Below are positions 13,901 to 25,336 of a DNA stretch of 64,000 bases, piece by piece. Every line of letters starts with the position of its first letter. Position 1 is the stretch's first letter. Position numbers and translations under genes: made by a program. The notes beneath the pieces are model-generated. The model saw only the letters and a list, made by a program, of their open reading frames with translations. It searched no databases and had not been told where the DNA came from. This DNA comes from Apteryx mantelli. Its lineage: Eukaryota; Chordata; Aves; Apterygiformes; Apterygidae. The DNA is taken from assembly GCF_036417845.1 (NCBI RefSeq), contig NC_089985.1, positions 26,370,583-26,434,582 on the forward strand, in the 5' to 3' direction.

Positions 13901-16900
13901 TGAGGCTTCCCCTGTCGCTCCCTGTAGGTCCAAGGATATCAGCTTCAGAGCTGCAGCCTCCAATCTGGAATGTCTTTGCAGAAGGCCCCTCTGCAGTACT
14001 CGAGAATTTGAAAGGTCAGGATTTAATCTGATTCAAAAGCTTGACATCCTCAGTCTCTGGAATTACTTGAGTATCTTCTGAATTTGTCTGGGATTATTTG
14101 TCTCCAGTTAACAAAGAATTGTTCTGTAGAACAATTCTGTTCTGCTAAGATGGTTCAAATGAGAGAATATTGAGCAGATAGTACAGAAATCGTCAGTATT
14201 TCAGGGAAAACAAGTCTCAGTTGGTAACATTTAAACTTTCTGACAATCATTTTTGGTTAGATAGAGGAGTATGTTTTTCATGCCTTTCTTACAAATCATG
14301 GGTGCTTGGTAGCCAAAAGCCCCTGTAATCCTGTACAAAAATATCACATACTGATAAAAATATAGCTCTAAAAATAAGGTAGCACTAAAAGTAAATATGC
14401 CATTTATGAATTTCTTTTATGGAGAGGCAAATATTCATCGGCATTCTATTTAACCAGCTTGCTGCTCAGTTTCCCGCAACAAGATCACAACCTTTAATGA
14501 AGTTCAGTTTAACTACACAATGCCTGCGAACTGCTACCACATCTTGGCTCAGGATTGTAGCTCTGACCTTAAATTCCTGGTGATGATGAAGAATGCTGAA
14601 GAAGCTACAAACCTTAAAGCAATCAACATCAAGCTTGGCAGTCAGTAAGTAATTGTTAGCCAGATGCTGGGAGTGTGAGGGACTGCATCATCCCAATGTA
14701 ACATGAGAGGAACTTAGATTTAAGCTTTACTAAAGTGGTTCAGCAACCCAAGGAATTTCATCATTTCCCTTATTTACTTTCCGTACACATTGAATATGGT
14801 GCCTATGATGTTATTCTGCATCTTAGGTGACAGGAATGCCCCTGATGTACTTTTAAGTAGCTGAAACAAGCTTATGCTACTGCCAGTGATGCTTAGTGAG
14901 CAGGACAATCACTTTGTGAGCATGTACTTATGCGTGCTGCAGCCTGGCTACAAACGAGCCCTCCTCTCCTTTCACAGCGAAATAGACATGTATCCCGCCA
15001 GCGGGCTTGTGAAGCTGGCCATAGATGGGGTCGAGAGCCCCACCACAAATGTCTCCTACTCGTCTCCTGCTGGTAAGTGATGCAGCATCTATTTCGTTCC
15101 ATTTTCATATATGGGTTAGGAGAAAGAAAGAGAGAAAAAAATTCTACCAAGGAGATTTCATCAGTTTGTATTCAATAGGTATTTCTACCTTTAGTTGTAA
15201 GGTTAATATATAAGAACATGTATTTTACTTATTTGTGTGTAAGCATTTATAAAGATTGATTAGAGCGTGAAGCTCTTGAAATGGCCAAACTAGGCAAGAT
15301 ACAGCTAACAAAGTTCCCTCATTTTCATAGATTACTGCAGTTCCCACTGCAGTTCCAAATATGAGTTCCAAGTAGAACTTTTTCAAAATTCACCACACCT
15401 ATATATCACAGTTTTCCCTGGTCAAAAATTGATTTATAGGTTGAAATTTGGTTAGCATTCTGAAATCTGCTAGGAATAAATAAGGAGAACTGGATGCATA
15501 CAGGTAAAATCAGCCTGCTTTGTTCTCTCAGAACAGGAATATTTTTTCTGTAAAAGGGCACAGTCAGACTTTGTTTCATTCTGTGCTACCCAGTCAAGGG
15601 CAATATATAATGCAGGTGTTTCCTGATTGTGTAGTATACAAATCAGGCTAAATCCTACTGAAATTGGGTTAGCATCTGCCAGTGCTGAGCTTTGTCCTAT
15701 TTATAATGTACTTGGTTAGTGTTAGCTGTGGTAGAAATGACTGCAGTGACAATCACATTGTTCTTTGTATTTTCTTACTACAATATAGTGTAGTCAGGGC
15801 CTTGTAGTTCTGCAAAACTGTACAGATGTTATAGACAGCTTTATAGCCATTTCTAGAGATACAATCCGAAGAAAAATAAATAAAGCTGTAATCATTGAAA
15901 TTTTGTTTTCCAAGTTTTGCAAACACCTATTTTCTATATATACATATTTTTACATTGTTTTGCAGTATGTTTTGCTTCTTCAGTAGAACAAATGAAGAAT
16001 TTAAGAAAAAAGAGCATTCTAAAAAAACATAAAAGTTGCTTTTCTGTTTCTGAAGAATGCTAGCTTGGGTCTGTTTGTTTGGTTTTCTTTTTCTTTTTGT
16101 TTCCATTCTAGGTGCTTCTCTGGGGATCCACAGTGAAAAACAAGGGCTTGTACTTGTCGCCCCAGACTATGGCATTGATAAATTGTACTTCAATGGAAAC
16201 ACATTCCAGGTATAGTTCCTCCTATACATAAGCTTGTATGTTGAGAAATTTCCATAGGATCCCCTTAAATCTGCATGGATGAGTGCAAGAGTATACAGGG
16301 GCAAAGTCAAGTCTGTCCTGGACCCAAAAAACAAAAAGGACAAAGATACTACAGCCAGGATTGCAGTGTCCTCTCTATTTCTGAATAGATGTTAGAATCC
16401 ATCACAGACAATAATATCTCAGCCTTACAATATAGGTGTATAGGAAAATGGGCCTGTGAGCACACACAGACTGAATCAGCAGCACGTTTGCAAGCAGAAC
16501 CAGAGTTCTCAGTTCCTGTCCCCTGTTCTTATTGCTGTATAATTCTAAAAACCAGCAAAGATGGAGCCTTTCTTTTCAGATGAGCAAGTGTTTTAAAATC
16601 TGTACTAGAAATTATGTGCAATAGAAACGTAAGAAATCAGGAAATCGCATTGTGTGATGAATTCTCCATCACCTACTGTGAAGACATCAGCCAGACAAAA
16701 GCTTCAGCATCAATGACTTAATAGACTAGACAGGCACAGTAGGTTTTAAAGGCCCTAACAAGTTAAAAACACTGCAGCACCATGGGAGTTTGGCATCTGA
16801 CTCTGAGACCCTTTTGAATTCTTAGCAAAGAAAGCAAATAAAGGTAAATGTGCATTAATTTGTCTGTTATACTGGAAGACTCCTCTATACAAAAAATGCA

Positions 16901-19616
16901 CTCCATAGGTCTTATTTTTTTTAACTTGAAATGACTTTGACTTTTTGTCTCAAAGATTCAAGTTGCTTTATGGATGGCAGGGAAAACATGCGGCATATGT
17001 GGAAAGTATGATGCAGAACGTGAACAGGAATATCGGATGCCCAACGGATATCTAGCTAAAGATGCAGTGAGCTTTGCTCATTCTTGGATTTTGGAAGAAA
17101 AGCCTTGTACAGGAGGTATACAAGCTCTAATAAATCTGAAATACTATTACTACAGTTGTTTAGAAAATGTAGAATCTGCTTAGAAAATGTAAAATCTGTA
17201 AAAGTTTTGAAAAAAACATTTTAAAATGAAGCTTCAATATTAAATTATATTAACTATAAAAATCATTTGTCATTTTAGAATGGAATGAGGAATTACAAGT
17301 AAAACAAAACAAGCCAGAAAAAACAAGTCAGTTAAAATGAAATAAGTAAACTGAAACAAAGATTTGTTTCAGTTTAAGTGTTTCAGAAGAAGGTCAGAAA
17401 AAAAATGTAAGTGAATAAATTCACATGGAATGTTCTGATTTAAGCAAAACAGCATTTTCCAGCCAATATTTGATCCATCAAAAAATCAGACGGTGATAAG
17501 TAATTAGTACCATGACTATTATTTTTACCATGACATGATTATTACCTGATTTTTGAACCAGTGCAACCTGTCAAGCAAAGCATTCAAGCACATGAGCAGT
17601 CCCAGGGTTATTAGGGGAAATACTTACATGGTCAGAGTAAAAATGATGTATTTTAAGTGTTTCAATAAATTGGGATCTTTCTTACAGTATACTCAGTTCT
17701 GCCAGCTGAGGCTATGATGCAACAGCATACCATACTGGAAGGAGGAGAACAAGCACATTGCCTTTGTAAAGAAGACTTGTCCTGATGGGAAGGACATACT
17801 CATTACCTGGAGATAACTTTCACATGTTTAGCTGTACATTAGCCTTAATTCTTTTATGTGTCATTGTAAAGAATATTTGGCATCAAACTTGATTTAGATG
17901 TGTAGTACACGTGCAAGTGCACAATAAAGTTCACATGATTGACAGTGACCATACATTGTATTTCCATTTAACACACAGTGTTAGGGATTAAAGCTTATAG
18001 TCAGGAATGAACTGGGGTCCATTTAGCTTCTCACAGACCTGTAGCTGCTAGTCCTGGCATCCAAAATGAGACCAGTATTACTGGCTGGCAGCAATGACTT
18101 TTAGGTCTCCAGATCTCTGCAGCAATTTTGAGTCAGAATGACAGTGGTAATGGTGTAATTCCTTAGTGATTATTTTTGTCTGTTCAGAACCATCCCACAC
18201 ACACACTCACTCCACTACTGAATATTAATAGCTTTTAAATGTGATTTTGCAGCTACTGAGTGAGCCAGTTTACTTTGCAAAATGTTTATTAGAAAGTTTA
18301 TCAGACTATGTTTCTACATATTCATCTAGAAATAAACCAGTTGCATATGAAATCAACTTCCTGTAGCTCCATATCTAATTAGCTTATTTGAAAAGCTTAT
18401 CAGTCAGTGATACTATTTTACTTATGATCACAGTATAGTACAAAAGAATTTAAAATATCATCAATGGTTCTATTACAGCTTGTAAACTGCAACGTTCATT
18501 TGTGAAGCTTGAGAAGACAGTTCAGCTTGCAGGTGTAGAGTCAAAATGCTATTCTACTGAGCCTGTGCTACGTTGTATGAAAGGATGTTCAGCCACCAAG
18601 ACTACTCCAGTGACTGTTGGTTTCCACTGTCTCCCAGCTGGTAAGTCAACAGAAATCTTACTGAACAGGAGCTGACAAAAGTCTAAACAGCTTGTGCCTT
18701 GACTCAGTTATTCCACTTGAAACATTTGAATAAACTGACATATCCACAGGCAGACATGGACTCACTATTGTACTGACTGAAGACCTTTCTATCTTTTCAT
18801 TAATATATAAATCTTTCTTTAGTGGAAGAGAGATGTTTTCTTCTGTTGTAATTTTACTATGCTTTTCATGATAGTGGCATTTAAAATCTAAACTGAACTC
18901 ACCTTCATGGTGCTTTGAACTAACAGGGTAAGGGCAGAGTAACAACTTAGTTTTTCAGCTGAATTACAATGTATTGTAGCATGTGGTGGTTCAGCCACAT
19001 TCAATCATGTGCAGCACCTGAAATGGGGACCTCCATCATGTGTATTTTTGTATCTCAGTGCCTTTGGGCCCAAGCCTATTTCATTGAGCTGATTTAGTCA
19101 ATAGAAGGGCAGGTGTGGACAGGATTCCTGCCCACCAGTGGGCAGTCTTTTTTATAGGTACACTGTAGATTATGATAGATTAGATAGATAGAGATTATAT
19201 AAATGATAGGTTCGTGTCTGTTTTCAAAGTTTGTTTTTCCTTTAAAGCCACAATATCCTTTTCAAAATGTATTATTAATAAAATTCTACATGGAAGTAGT
19301 AGTTTTCAGTGTAGAACTGACTTTTTAATTAACAGGTTTTCCTGGAACATCTCTGCTTGACTTAGTCAGATATAAATACATATGACAATGAGAAGCCAAG
19401 CCTGGTGTAATTAATGACTAGTACATGATAAATGCTGTACCTTGCAAAACTACTTCTGAAATACACTGTTTACCCTTCATTTTTTGTTCACCTTCAGACT
19501 CAGCTACCACTGTGACTGACAAACAGATGAAGTTTGACCAGAAGTCAGAGGATATGCAGGACACTATTGACGCACACATAGATTGTTCTTGTGAGAATGA
19601 AGACTGCAGTACATGA
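139..19616 (+). CDS. VTG2: vitellogenin-2 (5'-truncated by window edge), 25 exons
   Basis: Yolk precursor of the large lipid transfer protein family, secreted by liver and taken up by oocytes through the LDL-receptor-family vitellogenin receptor (family knowledge). The 25 exons I can join total 3,882 nt, exactly 1,293 codons plus stop, with no internal stop. They cover the second half of the lipovitellin N domain, the middle domain, a serine-rich phosvitin, lipovitellin 2, a vWD domain with CGICGKYD, and a Cys-rich tail ending ENEDCST. From memory the tail and internal segments match chicken vitellogenin-2 closely. About 458 N-terminal residues (10 exons, by comparison with the paralogue downstream) lie outside the window. 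All intron phases equal those of VTG3. It could be named VIT2 in another nomenclature; a VTG1-type identity is less likely given the position beside VTG3 and CTBS. Confidence 0.95.
3820..7277 (+). other. large VTG2 intron with CR1 insertion
   Basis: This 3.4 kb intron separates the 190-nt exon from the 94-nt exon of VTG2. It contains the CR1 LINE fragment at about 4865-5925. The remainder (3820-4860 and 5930-7277) is AT-rich, with scattered T runs, and shows no coding similarity that I recognise. Confidence 0.75.
4865..5925 (+). mobile_element. CR1 LINE fragment (3' part, degenerate)
   Basis: The sense strand carries the typical end of the CR1 reverse-transcriptase frame. A decayed segment at 4970-5050 corresponds to the family's 'NIFVNDLDxG...SKFADDTKL' region. 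It is followed by 'GDFDKMEKW' with '[11 protein letters not shown]' (5096-5170) and, around 5225-5250, a stretch corresponding to 'EKDLGV'. The long 3' segment includes the ancestral 'gtttagcctcaaaaag' and 'actcttcctggaggtac' motifs. Frames are interrupted by stops and indels, so it is an inactive copy. Ends were judged by eye; the exact 3' terminus is unclear. It is oriented like VTG2. Confidence 0.88.
7278..8901 (+). other. VTG2: VTG2 lipovitellin-1 C-terminal exons
   Basis: Exons: 7278-7371, 7535-7720, 8156-8300, 8413-8635, 8726-8901. They encode the segment from [12 protein letters not shown] through [11 protein letters not shown], the polar linker with SMPRK and [10 protein letters not shown] motifs, the [16 protein letters not shown] cysteine segment, and the last block [16 protein letters not shown] that precedes phosvitin. 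The final exon (8726-8901) is nearly identical to VTG3 exon 22, unlike every other exon pair. Confidence 0.92.
7448..7513 (+). repeat. 18-bp direct repeat, 48-bp spacing
   Basis: The 18-mer atacatattcttacatat occurs exactly at 7448-7465 and again at 7496-7513, in an A/T-rich intron just before a VTG2 exon. The DNA between them is full of the shorter unit 'acatata'. It looks like a small tandem slippage product. Confidence 0.8.
8726..9220 (+). repeat. gene-conversion tract, VTG2 copy
   Basis: Exon 8726-8901 differs from VTG3 exon 22 (37814-37989) at 3 of 176 bases. In the following intron 9049-9220 aligns without gaps to 38126-38297 with one difference in 172. The part between (8902-9048) is alignable but has indels. 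The intron just upstream (8636-8725) and the downstream phosvitin exon are strongly diverged. High identity in neutral intron DNA points to recent gene conversion or exchange between the tandem genes. Confidence 0.85.
9304..9696 (+). other. VTG2: VTG2 phosvitin exon (short)
   Basis: This 131-codon in-frame exon encodes a basic start ([13 protein letters not shown]) followed by the serine-rich phosvitin, with about 50 Ser in about 113 residues, and ends in SKIW, which leads into lipovitellin 2. Phosvitin serines are phosphorylated and bind metal ions in yolk (family knowledge). The first Ser clusters use TCN codons and the later ones use AGY. The domain is roughly half as long as I recall for chicken (about 217 residues). 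The acceptor is a clean ttttgcag at 9303. A pure AGC run sits at its end. Confidence 0.92.
9640..9678 (+). repeat. (AGC)13 coding microsatellite in phosvitin
   Basis: Thirteen uninterrupted AGC triplets encode 13 consecutive serines near the end of the VTG2 phosvitin. Perfect codon identity implies recent replication slippage, so the length is likely to be polymorphic and prone to assembly error. Confidence 0.95.
10188..14014 (+). other. VTG2: VTG2 lipovitellin-2 exons
   Basis: Exons: 10188-10238, 11145-11234, 12341-12553, 12648-12790, 13206-13344, 13879-14014. They encode [17 protein letters not shown], a basic Ser-rich linker, [19 protein letters not shown], the [11 protein letters not shown] segment, [17 protein letters not shown] and [12 protein letters not shown]. 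The acceptor of the 13206 exon is the weak 'ttttttaag'. It is chosen because it restores Trp across the junction and gives the same 139-nt length as VTG3; the pyrimidine-rich AG at 13179-13180 would create an immediate stop. Confidence 0.9.
10899..10937 (+). repeat. (TA)n microsatellite
   Basis: An uninterrupted run of about 18 TA dinucleotides lies in a VTG2 intron. It has no coding role and is likely polymorphic. Confidence 0.97.
14458..19616 (+). other. VTG2: VTG2 vWD domain and C-terminal exons
   Basis: Exons: 14458-14644, 14978-15072, 16112-16209, 16956-17115, 18479-18640, 19498-19616 (stop TGA 19614-19616). The vWD domain runs from [18 protein letters not shown] through the [11 protein letters not shown] motif to CGICGKYD. 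The tail is Cys-rich ([24 protein letters not shown]). In chicken this end of VTG2 yields a yolk plasma glycoprotein (family knowledge). At the start of the first exon the junction reads Ala-Cys-Cys-Ser where VTG3 has Ala-Arg-Cys-Ser, so there is one extra cysteine. Introns of about 1.0-1.4 kb between these exons show nothing that I recognise. Confidence 0.92.
19166..19200 (+). repeat. imperfect GATA-type microsatellite
   Basis: A short imperfect run of tagat/gata units lies in the last VTG2 intron. Confidence 0.6.
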
Positions 19617-19810
19617 AGCTGTACCTTGCAGCCCAGGAGAAAACAGAAACATTTTACTGTTTTTATTGTGTGGTATTAGAAGACTCATCTTCAGCAATGA
19701 CAGAGATACTAAATTAGGTGCATAAAGTCCTGTTAAAATTTCCTAAGTAATTTAAAATATTAAACATTATTATTGTAGAAACAGTTCTGCCCATAAGTAT
19801 CTGATTTCAT

Positions 19811-19816
19811 AATAAA
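19811..19816 (+). terminator. VTG2 poly(A) signal
   Basis: A canonical AATAAA lies about 195 nt after the VTG2 stop codon and is the first perfect hexamer downstream. It implies a short 3' UTR. Confidence 0.8.
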
Positions 19817-22800
19817 TCCATGCATGGAAAAATTGATGAAGGCTTCCTTATTTCAGTGGTTACAGAAACAAGGAGGCCTGTGTTACTTCTCCTCCCCCCC
19901 TATTTTGTAGACTTCTCAAGTCTGTGGCAGCCTGCCATGAAGACACATGCGTCAGGCTGAGAAGTGTCTGTGTCGGGCCCCACTGGGCATATGGGTTATG
20001 TAGTGTGGGAGAAGCTGCAGTGACAGGCTTCTGCATGTTTCTCCCAGTGCTTTTTTCTCTTGTCCTGGGATCCTGTGGACTGGGAGTGGGAACTGATCAC
20101 TTGTGTGTGATGCAGCACGCTCTGGAGCAGCAGAGCAGTCACTACATGACATGCCAGTGCTGTTGTAGGGAACAGTAAGGTCAGGGATATAAATCTGAAT
20201 CTCATACTTCCAACATGCAACTGGACAAGACTGCTCTAAGGGAGTCAAGATCATGTCATATTCCTGATATACCATATACCAAGCTCTCACAGAAGTTAGT
20301 GTGAATCAGAGGTATTTGAATATAACGTAGTGGAGTTACCTACCTACAAGACCTGTCAGAACAAGAGTCCAAAGCAGAGTCAAGGACTGTTGTACTTTTA
20401 GTGATGCCCCAGCCTCCATGCCCAGAATGAGCCCTCTCTGCAGCATCCATAGGCAGGCGGGCTCTGCCTCCTGCCAACCCACCACAGGTCTGCATGGGTG
20501 CGATGAGGGATGCGCTAGTCTGCCGTGGGTGCTGGAGCCCATAGGATTCCACCTGCTCTGGAAGATGCTTTCTGCCTGCCCCTAAAGCCATGCTTGCAGG
20601 CTAAGTATGCACACCAAATGGGTTTGTTTTTAAGAGAACTGCCAACGTGATTGTTTCCGTTTAGGTAGATTAAGTCATAAGGAGTTTTGCACAAATTCAA
20701 TAGAAATAGCATTTTATCCTTCATCTGCCTTAATTCATCAGCATTCTCCCAGGTAATACAGGCACATCCAGCCATTTTTATTACTAACCACACATTTATT
20801 TTATACTGAAATCTGCTAGTGCAAAGCAGTTGTTAAAAATGTAGATCTTCAGTAAATTACTTGAAGGATAAACAGCTGGTTGGGCTCTTAAAATCAATAG
20901 AAACCAGTGAAGCCAAAATAGCACTTAATTATGACCATGTGAAGTGGAGAGGTAATAATTAGTTAATTTTTGAAAACATTTCAGAAAGTTCTATAAAAAT
21001 TGTGCCTTATTGCTTTCCCCACGGTTTTGGTACCTTCAATATATGCGTGCATCTGAGTTTCACAGTTTAGCAAGGTAACAACATCCTTATGGCTAAAAGT
21101 AATGTGAAAGAAAGGCATAAAAATTGGATATAGCTTAAATTATGTCATGGTACCTTGCATTACAAAGCGATATGTAATGAACAGTAGCCAGTGCTTTAGC
21201 ATTACCTGGCAGTAAGAGTAAAGTAGTGAGCTACCATCTGTCTGAACTGGTGGGCTTGCTGTTGGTTTGGAAATCAAATGGAGTAGTGCAGGAAGCAGAG
21301 ATCTCCCAGGTAACCCCCAAGGCAGGACCCAGCAGAACCTGGGGCTTCGCATGGACCCCAGACCTGGGTCCCACCTCAGAGCCCCCTTACCAGAGCCACT
21401 ACCTCAGTGTGGCCAGGCCCGCAGAGCTGCTCCCTGTCCAGTCTGACAAGGCTGGAGCATAGCTTTGGGGAGACTCTTGTCTTCCAGCTTCTGTGCTCAG
21501 ACATACGGGATTTAATAAGCATGCTACTAGTGCTCTGGAGGGGGTAGGGACAGACAAACTGAGCAAGACGTGTGGGTGAGTGTCGCCTAAGGACCGTGGA
21601 AGCAGCACACCAGTTGGCCATGTCTTGAGCCTGCTTGCTCAAAGCACCCATGGGCTTGCAGAGAGGAAGAGGCTGCTGGTGCCCACCTTGCAACAGCACT
21701 GTGGGAACGTGTCTCCCAGGTGCTCAGTCCCTCCTCTGCCATTACAGAGAGAGGCTCCAACAGAGACAAATGTAGTCCAGGGCCAGCCATCAGCACAGAC
21801 CTGGCAAATTTAATCACTACCTCACAATTTTCTTAGGTTTTTCTTTCTCTTTTTAATACAGGCTATTTCCTCCGGAGAAATACAAACGGTGAAGGGCTGC
21901 AAGTATATTGGGGGACAGGATGGGAGTTTAAATTGTTCTTGAGGTATTGGAAAAATGGTCTGGAAAAATAAAAGGCTTCAGTTCAATAGAGAAAAATACG
22001 AAGGTGTGTATGGAGATAGATGTAATGGACTCCACAGCCTAGGAATAGCTACTGCATCTGGGGTTACAAGCTGAACATGCAACAACCACCTCTCACTGTT
22101 GAGATAAAGGATGATGCCATGTTGGGTTTTTTTTTATAGTCTGAGGTCAGACAGAATTGCCTGTAGGACAGCCTGAAGTTACTCTTCTGCTCAGTTCGGC
22201 TCTATTCAGCCCTTGGCTGGGGTCTCGTGTCATTGTGTAGACACTGTGGCCTGGCTCACCTGGAGAGAGACCCAAAGAAAGCAGCACAGCTGCCCATGAG
22301 CACCAAGGAAAGGCTGCAGGAACTGGGTTAATCTAGAGGGCGGGAGACCGAAGGCAATGTGAAAATGTTCTTAAAGTGTCGACAAGAAGCTCTAAAGAGG
22401 ACTCTAAAGAGATAAACCCTTCCCCATATCCTGTGTGTGTGGAAATCACAGTGCAATGGGCTTAAATTACAGCAAGGGCCACTAAGATCTGGAACAGCCC
22501 AACAGTAAGGTGAAGATGAAAGTAAAGCAAAGATGCTATCAGAACGGATGGTGGAGCACTGGACTACCCTGTATGGCTGCCTGGGGAGAATGTGAAACAG
22601 GTGTGAAAACAGGTTTACAGACAGGGTTTGGCACTGCTTGCAGCAGAAGCATAGATGATCCTGCCCTGTGGCAGCAGGATGGCCGGGGTGACAAGCGCAC
22701 ATACCCTTTGCTGCTCAAAGCTGTGGCAGCGTGGGGTGGGATGGGAGAGAGAGATCCCCCCGGGGCCATGGCTGAGGGGACAGAGGTTTTGGGGACTCCC

Positions 22801-24960
22801 TGCCCTTGCAGCCTGTGCACGGGGGTACAGCACGCCTGGTGCATGGCATGGCTGCTGCCTGTGCTCAGCACAGCCCCTAGGGAGGAGCCCCTTATTTTGG
22901 GGGGAGTATTATAGTTTATAGTGTTTTAGTGATGTAGTGACATAGTCCAGAGTTACAGACACTGAATGCTGTTGTGTTTAATCAGCCCATAGATGTCATC
23001 ACAGTGGTGCTCTTCTGCTTTTACTGACTCTGAATCCTGTCTGTCCTCAGCTCCTAAATGAGGCAGGTATTGGGAGATGTCTGGCTGCAAAAACCCACTG
23101 CAAAGAGGGGGAGGGAGAGAGAGCGAGAGCCCCGCACACACACCAACACACCCGCCTTGCGTCTCCCCATTTCTCTCACATGCATACAGGCCTCTGTAAA
23201 ACCCTGCTAGCTGAGACTAGGCTATGAGCTCTCAGCTCCCTCCTTTGCCGTAATCAGACTCGTTAGCTACAAGCATGCTCCCATGCTTAACGGTGAGGAG
23301 CAAGTCATGATGTCAGGAATTAATTGGCTGGCAGCAGGCCTGGCCACAACTTTGTCTTTCAAGTACTTCAAGCCCGACAGCAGGAAAAGCCACCTCACCA
23401 GATTATTTCACATTTGATCTTGCAGATCAGAGACCGGGAGTTTTATGGATGACTCCAGTGCACCCAAGGAAAGGCCCTTGGCTCTCCTAGGCCCAAGCCA
23501 ATGCCCTGCGCACCAGCACAAGCATTTCCAATGCCTCGAGCAGCTGTTTGATGGAGGCCACCCCGCACTGGAGGTGCTGCAGGTCAGTGCTGTGCATTGC
23601 TACTCGTCCTGTGGTCCTCCCAGCGCAGAGGGCAGGTGAGGCCACTGCCACGGGAGCATGGGGACAGCCGTACAGCTCTGGCCCCGGCCCCGAGCTCTGG
23701 TTTCGAGAGGATTTCCAGCAGGGTTTCCCCAGAGAGCACAGCCCTGCTGTCCTGGTGAGGAAAGGACTCAGCTAGTAGCAAGGCAGGGCTGGGGGCCACT
23801 TTGCCACTGGCAGGTTTCTGTGTAGGATCTGCAAATTGCATCTGGAGCTGGGAGACATTTTGAGAGTCACAGACTCATTCTGCATAGCAATTTAAATTTC
23901 AGTAGTGCAAAGTCTGAAGGTAGATATTTTGCAGATGTAGGTTTTTTTAAAAACTTGTGCAGTTGCGTATAGATATGACATGCTAGCTTTTGAACTTCAA
24001 TTGCTGGTTGCCAGTAGTTATCTACTCAAAAAGCCCTTAGCTACATTTACCATTTACCAAATCAAGAGACATGATACAACTCATTAGTGCTCTATATAGA
24101 ATGAATGGCTTAGCTTTTCTATCACTTTTTGTCAATTTTATTGGGGAAGAGGTTAAAACAAACAGGACCAGAATATAATGCCAGTAAAAATATGGTGAAG
24201 TATTTGCTATACTTCAAAATATTTTAAAGGTAAGAAACCAAATCTTTTACCTTACAGATGCAATCTGTGGTGTAGGCACAAAATCCACAGTTTGTCAGAC
24301 ATTATAAAAGTGCTCGATTATAAAAAAAGCAATAACTAAAGACCACTAGGAAAACTAAACCATCTTGGGTAAGATTCACTGCTGTTCATGAGAAACTAAA
24401 TGAATTTAGTCAGCAAATGGCCTAGTCCTTCCTGTGAAGCAGTCGCCTCAGTTTTCTACTAACAGAATAGGATTAACCTGGGGCTGAGCGGGAACGGGTG
24501 CTGGCAGCGGCCATGGCAGCGCTGCGGGGAGCCGGGGAGATGATGGGGCTGGACCTCGGAGTGAAGATGCTGCCCCGTATTGCTTGAAGCGAAGCGAGTT
24601 CGGGCAAACAGGACTTTGTTCATCTTTGCAAATAAAACAGGATTGCAACCGTAACACCTGGTAGCCTCACCCATTTCCACCTCGCAGGACCAACCCTCCC
24701 TAATGTCTGGTTTGGGCTAATCATACCGGCCAAAAGGGCTGATGTTAGTTATCCCTGAAAGAAACGGCAGATGAGTGAAATGAGAAAGTTAGTGCTTTTT
24801 AGCCATGGCCTTGGTAACATTGCGGGAGGCTTGTGTTACGGGGCTAACTCGCGGGCGGTGCGGAGGGTGGCAGCGCACAGGTACCAGGACGGTAACGATC
24901 TGGTGTCACACGAAGGCTATCGGGGCTTTGCACAATCCTGCTGAACCACTATCAGTTAGA
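19817..24960. other. VTG2-VTG3 intergenic region
   Basis: About 5 kb without a convincing gene. It has a moderately GC-rich middle (roughly 20400-23800) with many short overlapping open frames on both strands. None has splice or family support. There is a possible CR1 remnant near 22290-22400. A 24-codon ATG frame in a good Kozak context (24512) sits in a small GC-rich patch but resembles nothing. The VTG3 promoter begins after this stretch. Confidence 0.7.
22290..22400 (+). mobile_element. possible degenerate CR1 fragment
   Basis: The phrase 'aaggaaaggctgcaggaact' followed by 'ggttaatctagagggcggga' resembles the CR1 segment that reads 'gctg-gag-gaactgg...tttagcctgga'. The match is short and diverged, so this is a guess. 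Confidence 0.25.
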
Positions 24961-24982
24961 TAAGATCAGTGCTGTCTGGTCA

Positions 24983-24995
24983 GGTCAGAATAACC
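24983..24995 (+). promoter_or_regulatory. imperfect oestrogen response element
   Basis: GGTCAgaaTAACC matches the ERE consensus GGTCAnnnTGACC at all positions but one (A for G in the right half). It lies about 340 nt before the inferred VTG3 start site. An extra GGTCA half-site abuts it on the left (24978-24982). Chicken vitellogenin II also has an imperfect ERE of the TAACC type at about -350 (recalled). Function is inferred from sequence and position. Confidence 0.65.
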
Positions 24996-25278
24996 TGGGC
25001 AAAGTTAGCACAGGCCGTAAGAGCACTGGCTGCTTTCAACAGATAAAGGTAATTAGCAGTTTTTCTTGCACAGTTAATATTTATATTTTCATACTTTCAG
25101 GCACCTCTGTTTCGGTGGTTCCTCTCAGCACATTTAGGTGTTGAGGCGAGAAGGAAACTGCTGGTGGCAGTTTGGGCAGCGGCAGCAGCAGCCGGCGACC
25201 CCGTCCCCAGCCCCCCCCGCCACGGAGGCTCAGAGGCGTTGATAAAAAGTTGATAACTCAACAAAATTCACCGCGCCT

Positions 25279-25291
25279 GTTAATAATTCTT
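25279..25291 (+). promoter_or_regulatory. HNF1-like site
   Basis: GTTAATAATTctt matches the first ten positions of the HNF1 consensus GTTAATnATTAAC. It sits just upstream of the TATA box, a common arrangement in liver-specific promoters. Two GATA-type motifs (tgataa) lie at about 25240-25256. Confidence 0.5.
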
Positions 25292-25292
25292 C

Positions 25293-25300
25293 TATAAAAG
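25293..25300 (+). promoter_or_regulatory. VTG3 TATA box
   Basis: TATAAAAG lies 44 nt before the VTG3 ATG. A start site about 30 nt downstream (near 25322) would leave a 5' UTR of about 14 nt. This agrees with the very short leaders known for vertebrate vitellogenin mRNAs. Confidence 0.8.
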
Positions 25301-25336
25301 CTGCGCTGTCCCCGGCGGCATTCAGTCCCCCGCAGC

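Noticed and set aside
20186-20200. GGTCAGGGATA (20189) and GGTCAGACAGA (22146) as further EREs
   Set aside because: Only the left half-site matches; the right half has no resemblance to TGACC.
20300-23850. Many 60-135 codon frames in the intergenic region
   Set aside because: They overlap each other on both strands, and none has splice sites, conserved motifs or a poly(A) signal in a sensible place.
24512-24586. Small frame of 24 codons in a good Kozak context with a later AATAAA
   Set aside because: Too short, matches nothing known, and probably chance in a GC-rich patch.
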